From: CAKVOD01 sp964606505
GTDB lineage: Bacteria > Bacillota > Clostridia > Christensenellales > UBA1242
Direction of reading: 5' to 3'
DNA: 64,000 bases
NCBI GenBank assembly: GCA_964606505.1
Contig: CAZSGM010000006.1
Span: 1 to 64,000, forward strand
Positions 52,204 to 61,050 of this stretch are shown here, one piece after another. The first letter of the stretch is position 1; each line of letters opens with the position of its first letter. Position numbers and translations under genes: made by a program. The notes beneath the pieces were generated by a model. It saw nothing but the letters and a program-made list of their open reading frames with translations. It was not told the origin of the DNA and ran no database searches.

Positions 52204-53097
52204 TTAAGCAGCAATTGCTGTAGGTGTTGTTGTTTCTTCAGTGTACTCATCCAAACTAGGAAGTTCGATTTTTTGCTCCCCGAAACTCATATTGATTGAA
52301 CCATCAATATGGAACATCTTTTCTGTGTACTTGTCAGCGTTAGCAATATCTTCAGCTGAAGGAGTAGCATCAGTAGTAACCTTCATTGCGAACATATCCA
52401 AGTTAACTGACAATTTTGAGAACAAACCATCTCTAATTTCGATTTTGATTTCTCCACTAATCTTAGCCATATTAGGTATTAAGATGTAACCTTTCATATT
52501 AAGGTTGAAGTCGTTTTCTCCAGTCTTTGTAGCGTCCAATTTCATTGTTTCTGATTCAAGACTCATTTCACTAAAGTCTACGTCAAGCATTCCCCCAAGC
52601 ATAGCATCGTCGCCATCTGCCGGAATCATTGCAATAAGCCCGCTAATAAGCCCTGATATATCTCCTGCTAATACAGCGTCAAAACCTTCAGGTATTTCAA
52701 CATACATCTTATTTACGGTGTCCATAACTAAATATTTTTCGCCGTTCTTTCCAATAACCATGCTTATTTCATCCGCTGCTTTGAGAGATACTGACATTTT
52801 AACATCATCAACAGTTGTTTTACCATCTTTTTCTGAGGTTGTAACTGCCTTTTTAACTGTGCCAGTAACTTCTCCCTTTTGGTCTTCTGTTGCGCCCATT
52901 ACGCCCTTAGAAATTTTGTAATTTGCTTTTAATTCAATTTTGAAATCTGTAGAAACTTTTCCAGTTTCAGTTATTGCAGCCGCAAATGCAGCGTCTGCAT
53001 CTTCTGTAGTAATTTTTTCGCCGCCGCACGCTGTGAAGAACAATGCGCAAGGCAAAATTGCCAACATAGCAAAAATTGCTTTTATACTATTTTTCAT
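52204..53097 (-). CDS. Lipoprotein, paralogue of the one at 54583
   Basis: Lipoprotein of 297 residues. The signal peptide and lipobox end FFTACGGEKITTE. The rest is beta-rich, with strands such as ISMVIGKNGEKYLVMDTV and LNMKGYILIPNMAKISGEIK, ending MSFGEQKIELPSLDEYT. The overall pattern resembles LolA/DUF-like lipid-binding barrels, though I cannot name it. It is homologous along its whole length to the gene at 54583-55503, with an almost identical leader. A GT8 gene lies between them. Confidence 0.8.
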   Translation of the reverse strand: MKNSIKAIFAMLAILPCALFFTACGGEKITTEDADAAFAAAITETGKVSTDFKIELKANYKISKGVMGATEDQKGEVTGTVKKAVTTSEKDGKTTVDDVKMSVSLKAADEISMVIGKNGEKYLVMDTVNKMYVEIPEGFDAVLAGDISGLISGLIAMIPADGDDAMLGGMLDVDFSEMSLESETMKLDATKTGENDFNLNMKGYILIPNMAKISGEIKIEIRDGLFSKLSVNLDMFAMKVTTDATPSAEDIANADKYTEKMFHIDGSINMSFGEQKIELPSLDEYTEETTTPTAIAA

Positions 53098-53587
53098 TTC
53101 CCTTCTCCTTATTAATTTATTAGTATAACCTTATTATACGGGTTTAAAAAATAAATGTCAACCGTTTACGCATAATTTTTAAAAAAATATTCAAATTTTT
53201 ACGCGCCTTAGGTATCAACCCTTTCCCGCTTACTTTATATACAAATCACATTTCAAAAATGTTGGTGTTTTTCAAAAAAAATATAAAAATATAAATGTTA
53301 TAAAAATGCAAAAGTAAGAATAAAAAAATCTAAGCAATTCAAGCATTTTAAATTACTTGAAATTACTTAGAAATTGCTTAGACACTAAAAACAACCCAAC
53401 TTCAACTGCCCCGTTTTGTTATTCGCCCCAACGTTTGCCCTAACTACATATACGTCTAACTTAATTTAGGCAAAACAATTTAGCTGCACACCCCTTGCCA
53501 TTTGTCATTAAGTCAACAAAAAAACAACGCCTTATAAAGTGAACCCCACCGGCGGACACTCTACTTATTAGGCGCTGCATACTAATA
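53098..53587. other. Intergenic region with a terminator
   Basis: 490 bases, AT-rich around 53140-53330 and holding the terminator at 53322-53382. No gene or RNA seen in the rest. Confidence 0.5.
53322..53382 (-). terminator. Terminator with nested CTAAG stems
   Basis: Outer stem CTAAGCAATT / AATTGCTTAG, with AAATTACTT-type inner repeats, and T7 on the minus-strand side. It lies 200 bases after the GT8 gene. Confidence 0.7.
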
Positions 53588-54409
53588 TTATTTAAACAAT
53601 TCAATATTTTCCTTTTTTATTCTATCCAACTCTTCATAGATATACGCATACTGCGGATAAATTTTTACCATATAATCGACTTCGTCCGTTTTAATCCTGT
53701 GAAACCACTTTTTCGTAGGGAATATCTTTGATTCTCTCGTTCCGCAGACGTGATGAATAATACTATCTTTGTCGTACTTATAACAGTTATACTTCTTAGA
53801 AATGATTTTCCTTTTTTTGCAGGCGGTATTGAGTGCGCTCATATCAATGTACCACATATATTTTTTTTCTGCACAAAGTTTGCACGCTTTTTCAAGGAGC
53901 CCCGTCTCTCTTATCATTTTCATATTCATTAGCATAACGCCACTTTGAAAATAGTTTGTAATTCTTCCTGCGTCTCTTCTCCCTGCGATTTCGACATTAG
54001 AAACATCAATGTCCCACACTTCCTTAACGTCACCATTAAAAATAGTATCCGCATCAAGATAAAGCGCCTTGTCAGGTATCTCAGGAACGAGGTGCATCAA
54101 AAGCCTAACCGTTACATAATAAGAATACCATTTGTTATGAAGATTGGATCCCTTTAATAGGTATTTCTTAAATTCTTCCGAAACATCCACCGACTTATAT
54201 GTACTTTCAGGGTTCGCTTTTTTCAAAATACTTTCGCACAATTTATCATCTTCTTCGGTAAACTTCTTCCCTTTTGCGTTAAATTCAGGGATTTCTACCG
54301 TTAGATTAATAACGTTTATTGGCTCTTTTGTATGTTTTGCAAGCGAAATAAGTGAAACAAGCTGTTGCACCAATAACTTTTTATCAACGCAATACACAAG
54401 ATTAATCAT
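53588..54409 (-). CDS. Family 8 glycosyltransferase
   Basis: Transfers a hexose from a nucleotide sugar, 273 residues, probably on lipopolysaccharide-like or surface glycans. The DxD motif reads ALYLDADTIFNGD, a second block is SGVMLMNMKMI, and the DMSALN and HHVCGTRE blocks fit GT8. The start ATG 54409 has AAAGGGGAG. It is flanked by two paralogous lipoprotein genes. Confidence 0.92.
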   Translation of the reverse strand: MINLVYCVDKKLLVQQLVSLISLAKHTKEPINVINLTVEIPEFNAKGKKFTEEDDKLCESILKKANPESTYKSVDVSEEFKKYLLKGSNLHNKWYSYYVTVRLLMHLVPEIPDKALYLDADTIFNGDVKEVWDIDVSNVEIAGRRDAGRITNYFQSGVMLMNMKMIRETGLLEKACKLCAEKKYMWYIDMSALNTACKKRKIISKKYNCYKYDKDSIIHHVCGTRESKIFPTKKWFHRIKTDEVDYMVKIYPQYAYIYEELDRIKKENIELFK

Positions 54410-54518
54410 TAAATTCTCCCCTTTGTCATTTGTAAGTTAATTAAGTATACACCAAAAACAAAATTAAATCAAGCATTCTCCACAATTGATTGTCAAATAT
54501 CTGACACTCTTTATTATA

Positions 54519-54562
54519 AAAACAAAAAACACCAAGTCTCCAAGTGTAGACTCAGTGTCAAA
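54519..54562 (-). terminator. Terminator behind the lipoprotein at 54583
   Basis: ACACTGAGTCT / AGACTTGGTGT stem with one mismatch, T6 tail on the minus strand. Confidence 0.75.
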
Positions 54563-54582
54563 TCAGTTTTCAAATTACATTA

Positions 54583-55503
54583 TTAAGCTGCATCCCCATT
54601 AGTGTATCCGTCAAGAGAGCTTGGCAAATTAATAGCTTGTTTACCATAACTCATCTCAATTTTAGCGTCAATAGAAACTGTTTCTTTAGTGTACTTGTCG
54701 ATGTTATTGATGTCTGCCACATCTTCTGGAATATAACCAGTAAAGTCAACATCTATTAGTGAAAGTTTACCATCTTTAATTTTTATTTCGATGTTACCTA
54801 CAATCTTACCTTGCCCTTCAATGAAGGTATAACCGTTAAACTTAAGTGTGTAGTTGTTATCGCCCGTCTTTTCAGCTTCCAACTTAAATGTCTCAGATTC
54901 AAAGAGCATTGCATCAAAATCAAGCGTGCCCAACAATGCCATAAACCCGTCAGAAGAAGCAGTTGTATCGCCAGCGTCTTCGCCTTCACCTTCACCTTCG
55001 CTTGCCATAATAAACGCAAGCATTGCAGGTGCAAGTTCTGAGATATTCATCGCCAAAAATGGTTGATACACAGCAGGTAATGTCATGTATTCTTTCTGTC
55101 CATTCATATGGTTTAAAAGAAGGATTTTGTCTCCAATCTTTCCTACTTGTAACTTTGTGCCCTCAGCTATCGCCCCATCGGTTCCGAGGTCAACTTTATC
55201 AAACACGATTTCGAGTTTAACTTTATCAATGTTAACCTCATCACCCTTTTTTGTTGCTTCCCCTGATTTTTTAATTGTAGTCCCAACCTCACCATTAGTT
55301 GGTGTAGGTGTAAGTTTGCTTCCGAATTTTAAATTAATTTTCATTTGAAAATCCGATGAAACTTCGCCAGTTTGCTCAACTGCAGCCGCAAATGCTTCTT
55401 GTGCAGCTTCAGTAGTAATCTTTTCGCCACCGCACGCCGTGAAGAACAATGCACAAGGCAAAATTGCTAACATAGCGAAAATTGCTTTTATACTATTTTT
55501 CAT
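54583..55503 (-). CDS. Lipoprotein, paralogue of the one at 52204
   Basis: Lipoprotein of 306 residues. The first 30 residues (MKNSIKAIFAMLAILP.., lipobox FFTACGG) match the paralogue, and so does the end (MSYGKQAINLPSSLDGYT). In between it has an acidic Glu/Gly insert (EGEGEGEDAGD). The start is set at 55503 because GAGGAG precedes it. An ATG five codons earlier overlaps that ribosome site and is unlikely. Confidence 0.82.
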   Translation of the reverse strand: MKNSIKAIFAMLAILPCALFFTACGGEKITTEAAQEAFAAAVEQTGEVSSDFQMKINLKFGSKLTPTPTNGEVGTTIKKSGEATKKGDEVNIDKVKLEIVFDKVDLGTDGAIAEGTKLQVGKIGDKILLLNHMNGQKEYMTLPAVYQPFLAMNISELAPAMLAFIMASEGEGEGEDAGDTTASSDGFMALLGTLDFDAMLFESETFKLEAEKTGDNNYTLKFNGYTFIEGQGKIVGNIEIKIKDGKLSLIDVDFTGYIPEDVADINNIDKYTKETVSIDAKIEMSYGKQAINLPSSLDGYTNGDAA

Positions 55504-55803
55504 TTCATTTCTCCTCATTTTTTATCAGTATAATTATACTATACATACTATACAATAAAATGTCAATCATTTTTTTTTTGCAATTTGAAAATTTTTCTAA
55601 AAATATTTTAAACCACAACATCATATATTATAAGTTTCCAACATTGTATATCCCAAGTCTCCAACATTACACAATGCCCTAATATTAAGAAAAACATTCG
55701 CAAACAACCACTTGTATTTTTGGCGTTTATATGTTATAATTACCAAACATTTTGCAAGTCGCAGCGTTTTTATTGCAACTTGCTTATCATACTAGGAGGA
55801 TAT
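55504..55803. other. Divergent spacer before the ABC-F gene
   Basis: AT-rich. A TATAAT-like box (TTATAAT) at about 55735-55741 with the TAGGAGGAT ribosome site near 55793 serves the ABC-F gene. Nothing else seen. Confidence 0.45.
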
Positions 55804-57384
55804 ATGATTACGATTAGCAACCTTGAATTACGCTTCGGCGGACAACTACTTTTTCAAGATGTAAACTTAAAATTCGTTTCAGGAAACTGTTACGGAATTA
55901 TCGGCGCAAACGGCGCGGGAAAGTCAACGTTTTTAAAAATAATTTCTGGACAAATTGACAGTTATAAGGGAAACGTAGAAATTGACGACAAGTGCCGTAT
56001 GAGTGTTTTGCAACAAGACCACTTTAAGTTTGACGAGTTCACGGTTTTTGACACTGTCATTATGGGGAACAAAAAACTTTACGACATAATGAAAGAAAAA
56101 GAGGCACTCTACGCAAAGCCCGACTTCACTGAAGAGGATGGTTTGCGCACGGCGGAGCTTGAAACTGAGTTCGCGGAAATGAACGGCTGGGACGCCGAAA
56201 CAGAAATTGCGCAACTTCTCAGCGGGCTGGGGCTGAACGACTCCTACCTTTACCTTGAAATGAAAAACCTAAAGGAAAGTGAAAAGGTTAAAATTTTGCT
56301 CGCTCAGGCGTTATTCGGAAACCCCGACATCCTACTTTTGGACGAACCTACCAACGGGCTTGACATCAAGTCAGTTGAATGGCTAGAGGAATTTTTGATT
56401 AACTTTGACGGAACAGTCATTGTAGTTTCGCACGATAGGCACTTCTTGAACACCGTCTGCACCCACACGGTCGACATCGACTACGGCAAAATCACAGCGT
56501 ATGCGGGTAACTACGATTTCTGGTATCAATCCAGCCAGTTGACGCAACAATTAATGAAAAACCAAAACAAGAAAAAGGAAGAAAAAATTGCGGAACTCAA
56601 GGCGTTTATTCAACGCTTCTCTGCAAACAAATCAAAGTCTAAACAGGCAACCTCAAGAAAGAAAATTCTTGAGAAAATCCAAATCGATGATATGCCTGCC
56701 TCTAGCAGAAAGTACCCTTACGTAAACTTTAAGGCAGAAAGACCGCTTTCTAAAGAGGTTATTCAAGCAAATAACCTCACAGTTTACAACGACGAAGGCA
56801 ATGTTGTGCTTTCAAACGCAGACTTTAGAATTAACAAAGAGGACAAAATCGCGGTCCTCGGCGACGACATTTCAGTTACGGCATTTTTCAAGGCACTCGC
56901 TAACGAGGTAAAATACGACGGAACAATCTCAATTGGCGCAAACACAAAAATGAGTTATTTGCCAAACGACAAAAACTCCTACTTTGAGTGCGAACTCAAC
57001 ATTATCAACTGGCTCGCACAATTTACTAAAGAGACAGACGAAACTTTCTTGCGCGGCTTCCTTGGGCGTATGTTATTCTCGGGCGAGGACGGCTTGAAAA
57101 AAGTTAAAGTACTTTCAGGGGGCGAAAAGGTCCGTTGTATGCTCTCAAAAATGATGCTTGAGGCGGGCAACCTACTTATGCTCGACCAACCGACAAACCA
57201 CCTCGACCTTGAAAGTATTACCGCGCTCAACGACGCACTCATCGACTTTGACGGCGTTGTCATATTCGCGTCCCACGACCACGAATTCTTATCGTCGATT
57301 GCCAACCGTATTTTTGAAATCAAGGACGGAAAACTTATCGACAGAATGGAAACTTACGACGAATATTTGAGTAGCAATAATTAA
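55804..57384 (+). CDS. ABC-F ATPase (YkpA/YbiT type) with degenerate second P-loop
   Basis: Soluble double-ABC protein of 526 residues without membrane domains; family members act on the ribosome. NBD1 has Walker A GANGAGKS (34-41), but its signature is degenerate (LKESEKVK, not LSGGEKV) and its Walker B is DEPTNGLD, not NHLD. NBD2 has a good signature LSGGEKV (about 436) and DQPTNHLD (about 460), but the Walker A is replaced by GDDISVTAFF (about 352-361). So one complete composite site could form from NBD1's Walker A and NBD2's signature; the other should be dead. Start at 55804 fits the family and has TAGGAGG. Confidence 0.93.
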   Translation: MITISNLELRFGGQLLFQDVNLKFVSGNCYGIIGANGAGKSTFLKIISGQIDSYKGNVEIDDKCRMSVLQQDHFKFDEFTVFDTVIMGNKKLYDIMKEKEALYAKPDFTEEDGLRTAELETEFAEMNGWDAETEIAQLLSGLGLNDSYLYLEMKNLKESEKVKILLAQALFGNPDILLLDEPTNGLDIKSVEWLEEFLINFDGTVIVVSHDRHFLNTVCTHTVDIDYGKITAYAGNYDFWYQSSQLTQQLMKNQNKKKEEKIAELKAFIQRFSANKSKSKQATSRKKILEKIQIDDMPASSRKYPYVNFKAERPLSKEVIQANNLTVYNDEGNVVLSNADFRINKEDKIAVLGDDISVTAFFKALANEVKYDGTISIGANTKMSYLPNDKNSYFECELNIINWLAQFTKETDETFLRGFLGRMLFSGEDGLKKVKVLSGGEKVRCMLSKMMLEAGNLLMLDQPTNHLDLESITALNDALIDFDGVVIFASHDHEFLSSIANRIFEIKDGKLIDRMETYDEYLSSNN

Positions 57385-57670
57385 TTAAATTTTTATTAAG
57401 ATAAAAATATTTATTATTTTAAACTCTATAAAAAACAAAAATAATACCACAAAAATTAAACACAAAAACAAATTAAAATATTTAATAATGAATATTAAAA
57501 AATAAAAACATTTAATTAATCAAACATATAATTTATTTAATTAATTGTTATAATTTAATTAAAAATAAATAAATTATTTTGATATATAATAAAAGCGTAT
57601 AATAAATAAATTAAAAATATAATCAAATTAAATTTATAAAATAAAAAAATACAAAAAAATAACATTAAAA
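57385..57670. other. Extremely AT-rich intergenic stretch
   Basis: About 285 bases with hardly any G or C (a few single ones), between the end of the ABC-F gene and the end of tatD. No hairpin with GC stem and no gene recognised. Confidence 0.7.
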
Positions 57671-58465
57671 TTATTGTTTAATTTTATAAAATAATTTTTC
57701 CGTATTTTGTTTTGTTATTTCAAAAATTGTTTCAATACTCACATTTTTTATTTGCGCAAAACACTCTGCGACATAATAGACGTTTTTAGGCTCGTTTGGT
57801 TTATCGCGCATAGTTCGCGGCGACATATACGGGCTGTCCGTTTCAATCAACAACCTATCTAGCGGGATATACTCAAGTGCCTCGCGCAAGTGCTCGTTTG
57901 TTTTGTAAGTAACATTGCACGTGAACGAAATGTTAAACCCTAAATCAAGTGCTTTGCGCGCCTTGTCCTTGTTCCCCCCGAAACAATGTAGGACGCCGCC
58001 CCGCTTTGGCATAACATTTTTAACCGCGCTAAAAAAGTCGGCGTACGCGTCCCAATGTTCCATCGGGCTAACCCCGTCGCGAATGTGGAAAATCGCGGGC
58101 AGGTCAACTTGGTTACACAAGTGAAGTTGTCGTTCCATAACCTCAATTTGCGCGCGGACGGGCGAGAGGTTGTAAAAGTAGTCAAGCCCAAACTCTCCCA
58201 CTGCGACAACTTTCTCATTGCAAGCGTTCTTTGTTATAAACCCCTCGCACGCGTCGTTGTAATTTTTCGCGTCGTGCGGATGAACGGCAAGCGCAGAGTA
58301 AACGAGCGCGTTATCTTGGCTCAAGTCAAACGCTTTCTTCATACTCTCAAGGTCGCAACTCGGGATAATCACGTAGTCAATGTTGTCCCTTTGAAAATTC
58401 GCAACAATCTCCCCGCACCTATCCACTATTTTTTCGTCGTACAAATGACAATGGCTATCAACCAT
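57671..58465 (-). CDS. tatD: TatD-family DNase
   Basis: Metal-dependent 3'-5' DNase/RNase fold of 264 residues. Ligands are in VDSHCHLYD (residues 2-10), GEFGLDYF, FHIRDG, LHCFGG and IETDSPYMSP, all present. In many Bacillota it follows metS; here it follows a MetRS-C-like gene, which fits. Its ATG shares a base with the upstream stop. Confidence 0.95.
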   Translation of the reverse strand: MVDSHCHLYDEKIVDRCGEIVANFQRDNIDYVIIPSCDLESMKKAFDLSQDNALVYSALAVHPHDAKNYNDACEGFITKNACNEKVVAVGEFGLDYFYNLSPVRAQIEVMERQLHLCNQVDLPAIFHIRDGVSPMEHWDAYADFFSAVKNVMPKRGGVLHCFGGNKDKARKALDLGFNISFTCNVTYKTNEHLREALEYIPLDRLLIETDSPYMSPRTMRDKPNEPKNVYYVAECFAQIKNVSIETIFEITKQNTEKLFYKIKQ

Positions 58466-58878
58466 TATCTAACCTCTGCACCGTTCGCAATTTCGCCCTC
58501 AGGGCTAACAACCTTAAGCGCGTCGTCCGTCGAAGCACAAAGAATCATACCCTCGCTTACAATCCCGCGAAGTTTTGCAGGTTTTAAGTTCGCAACAACA
58601 ACCACATTTTTGCCAACCATCTCTTCAGGCTTGTAGTACATAGCAATCCCGCTAACAATCGTGCGCACTTCGTCGCCAATTTGAATGCGAGACTTTAATA
58701 ACTTGTCTGCGTTCTCAACCTTTTCACACTCCAAAACTTTTCCAACGCGAAGTTCAATCTTTTCAAAGTCGTCAATTGATATTTGAGGAACTACGTTTTC
58801 AACAACCTCGCTTACGTCCTTCTTTGCTTCCATTTCTTTCTTAGCACACTCTGCGCAGCAACATTTCTTTTCTTCCAT
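58465..58878 (-). CDS. Stand-alone tRNA-binding protein (MetRS C-terminal-like)
   Basis: 137 residues. From about 33 the sequence VPQISIDDFEKIELRVGKVL..VENADKLLK..NLKPAKLRGIVSEGMILCAS is the OB-fold tRNA-binding domain normally at the end of methionyl-tRNA synthetase. The N-terminal part has a Cys cluster (CCCAECAKK), which is unusual. It may act in trans on MetRS, or as a chaperone-like protein. Overlaps tatD at TAATG; ribosome site TAGGAG. Confidence 0.88.
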   Translation of the reverse strand: MEEKKCCCAECAKKEMEAKKDVSEVVENVVPQISIDDFEKIELRVGKVLECEKVENADKLLKSRIQIGDEVRTIVSGIAMYYKPEEMVGKNVVVVANLKPAKLRGIVSEGMILCASTDDALKVVSPEGEIANGAEVR

Positions 58879-58927
58879 AATATAAATCTCCTAAAATAAA
58901 TAATTAATTGTTATCATAATGATAGTT

Positions 58928-60223
58928 TTATTTTTTTGTAAGCACGGTCAATGACTCAATGCTATTAGTGTGCGGGAACATATCAAAACTTTGCATATAT
59001 TCGATTTTGTACACGTCCAAAAGTTCGCGCAAATCCTTTGCTAGGCTAGTTGGGCTACAACTCATATACACAATTTTGTTCGGCGCAATCTTAATAAGTT
59101 CGTCCATAACCTGCTTGCCAGCACCCTTCCTAGGCGGGTCGAGGAAAACAACCAAGTTTTGACGTTCCTTTTCCGTAAACTCAAGCGTTTGCATAACCTG
59201 CGCACAGTCGCCCGCGTGGTGAATAATCCTGTTATCAACCCCATACTTTTGCGCCGTCCCTCTCGCAGCCTCGACGCTGCCCGCAACATACTCAACGCTG
59301 CAGACATAGTTGTTGTTTTGCGCAAACAGTACGCTAGTAACCCCCACTCCCGCGTACAAGTCAAGCACAACCTTATTGCTGCCGACTTCGCCAACAACCT
59401 GTTTGTACATTTTCTCCGCAATCTCGAAGTTGATTTGCGTAAAATTGAGCGGAGTTACATTGAATTTAATGCCGCAAAGGCTGATTTCTTGACTTTCCTC
59501 GCCCGCAACAAACTTAGCGTCCTTATAATTAAGCAAGGTCGACGTCGCAAACTGTTTCGCGCTCCAAAGTGAAACACTTTCAAAGTCTACCTTCAAGTAG
59601 TTGTAAAACTCCTTATCGCACGCCCCGCTGCTTGTTTGCACCAAAACTAGAAGTTTCCCGTCATAATAATTGACAAAAACGCTCTCAAAGTCGGCGCCCG
59701 TGTCAGTTACGAAACGTCTTACCGCGTCAATAACCTTTCTTGAGTACTCGCCACAAATCATACAATTGTCAATGTCGACAATATTATGCGTAGCAGCCTG
59801 ATAGAAACCCACCAACACTTTACCGTCTCGCTTTTCAACCTTGAGCTGCATTGCGTTCCTGTACCCAAACGAGTGCTCGCCAACAACTGTTTCGCGCGCC
59901 TCAATGTCAAGGTTAGTAACCTTTTTAATCGTCCTTTGCAAACTCAAGCGCTTAAACAACTTCTGCGTTTCTTGCGTCAGGTGCATAAGTTTGCAACCCC
60001 CGCATTTAGAAAAGTACGGGCATGTAGGCTCAGCGCGCCTAAAAGACGGCTCAACCACCTCAAGCATTCGCCCCCAATGCAGGTTGTCTTTACTTTTGGT
60101 TATTTCCGCCGTTACAACCTCGCCTTCGACTGCGCCATTAATAAAGTATACCTCGTCGCCAATTTTTGCGATGCCCTCCCCCTCGACGGACATATCAATA
60201 ATTTTGAATTCGTTTTTTTCCAT
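58928..60223 (-). CDS. RlmD/TrmA-type 23S rRNA (uracil-5-)-methyltransferase
   Basis: Methylates a uridine C5 in rRNA with SAM, 431 residues. An N-terminal TRAM domain (VEGEGIAKIGDEVYF) precedes the Fe-S Cys set (CPYFSKCGGCKLMH). The methyltransferase domain has LDLYAGVGVTSVLFA, FLDPPRKGAG and YMSCSPTSLAKDL with the catalytic Cys. RlmC, RlmD and RumA-like paralogues cannot be told apart here. Ribosome site AAAGAGAG. Confidence 0.93.
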   Translation of the reverse strand: MEKNEFKIIDMSVEGEGIAKIGDEVYFINGAVEGEVVTAEITKSKDNLHWGRMLEVVEPSFRRAEPTCPYFSKCGGCKLMHLTQETQKLFKRLSLQRTIKKVTNLDIEARETVVGEHSFGYRNAMQLKVEKRDGKVLVGFYQAATHNIVDIDNCMICGEYSRKVIDAVRRFVTDTGADFESVFVNYYDGKLLVLVQTSSGACDKEFYNYLKVDFESVSLWSAKQFATSTLLNYKDAKFVAGEESQEISLCGIKFNVTPLNFTQINFEIAEKMYKQVVGEVGSNKVVLDLYAGVGVTSVLFAQNNNYVCSVEYVAGSVEAARGTAQKYGVDNRIIHHAGDCAQVMQTLEFTEKERQNLVVFLDPPRKGAGKQVMDELIKIAPNKIVYMSCSPTSLAKDLRELLDVYKIEYMQSFDMFPHTNSIESLTVLTKK

Positions 60224-60574
60224 AAGTGTCTCTCTTTAATGTATTTTTTGTATGCTTCGCGCAATTTTAACTTATTATAACAAATTATTTTGAAAAATGC
60301 ACCCAATTTTAAGCACTTTTTTGATTTTTTGCAACATCTTACGCCCTACACCCGCATTTTTCGATTGAAACCCGCCCCACATCTTAAATTCCCTGCGCCC
60401 TCAACCCCACATACTCCACCCTGCGTCCTCACACAAATACTCACCTATTCCACCTAAATTTTATCAACATCGCCGCGCAAAAAAAACAAAAAACACGGCG
60501 CGTAGTTTACAGACGTAAACTTTCTTGCGTTACGTGTTTTAATGTTTGTTTTATGCAGGTTTTGTCAAACTTAA
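60224..60574. other. Intergenic region with terminator
   Basis: 350 bases; plus strand C-rich and G-poor at 60340-60450. The terminator of the collagen-like gene lies at 60490-60545. No gene or RNA seen. Confidence 0.5.
60485..60545 (-). terminator. Terminator after the collagen-like gene
   Basis: Outer AACACG / CGTGTT and inner AGTTTAC / GTAAACT stems, T6 on the minus strand. Confidence 0.7.
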
Positions 60575-60919
60575 TTAGCCGCCGGCACCCGTCGCTCCAC
60601 GTGGGATAAAGAAATTGAGCGTGTGCACATTTCCGTTGACCGTTTGAGTAACGTAAGCGTTTTGGTTAGGCTCAAGTGTGGTCGTTTCACCAACTACAAA
60701 AACTGGTGAAACACCATCCGCGCCGCGCTCGCCTGTGGCACCTGTAGCACCTGTCGCGCCCGTTGCACCAGTTACGCCTTGCGGACCTTGTGCGCCCGTT
60801 GCGCCCGTGGGACCTATTGGCCCAACAATTGTGCCTGTTGGGATAATCGTGTTGACCGTTCTAAAAATTGGAGTTGAACAACGGCATCGACATCTTCTGC
60901 ATCCGCAATTGCTGCACAT
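60575..60919 (-). CDS. Cys-rich collagen-like protein
   Basis: 114 residues. The N-terminus has seven Cys in 15 residues (MCSNCGCRRCRCRCST), followed by about 11 Gly-x-y triplets (GPIGPTGATGAQGPQGVTGA... GERGADG) and a short C-terminal domain with NAYVTQTVNGNVHTLNFFIP. The plan resembles small BclA-like spore-surface proteins of Bacillota, where Cys anchors and the stalk trimerises. No signal peptide is seen, which fits assembly from the mother cell. Ribosome site AGAGGTG. Confidence 0.85.
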   Translation of the reverse strand: MCSNCGCRRCRCRCSTPIFRTVNTIIPTGTIVGPIGPTGATGAQGPQGVTGATGATGATGATGERGADGVSPVFVVGETTTLEPNQNAYVTQTVNGNVHTLNFFIPRGATGAGG

Positions 60920-61050
60920 TTTTCACCTCTAGTTTGTAGCACAATTTGCGCTACATTCCATACTATGCCACAAAAAAACATTGTGTTACACAGCCTCAAC
61001 CAGCAAAAGTTAAAACTCACACATTTAAAAAATATATAAAAAGCGTTGCG

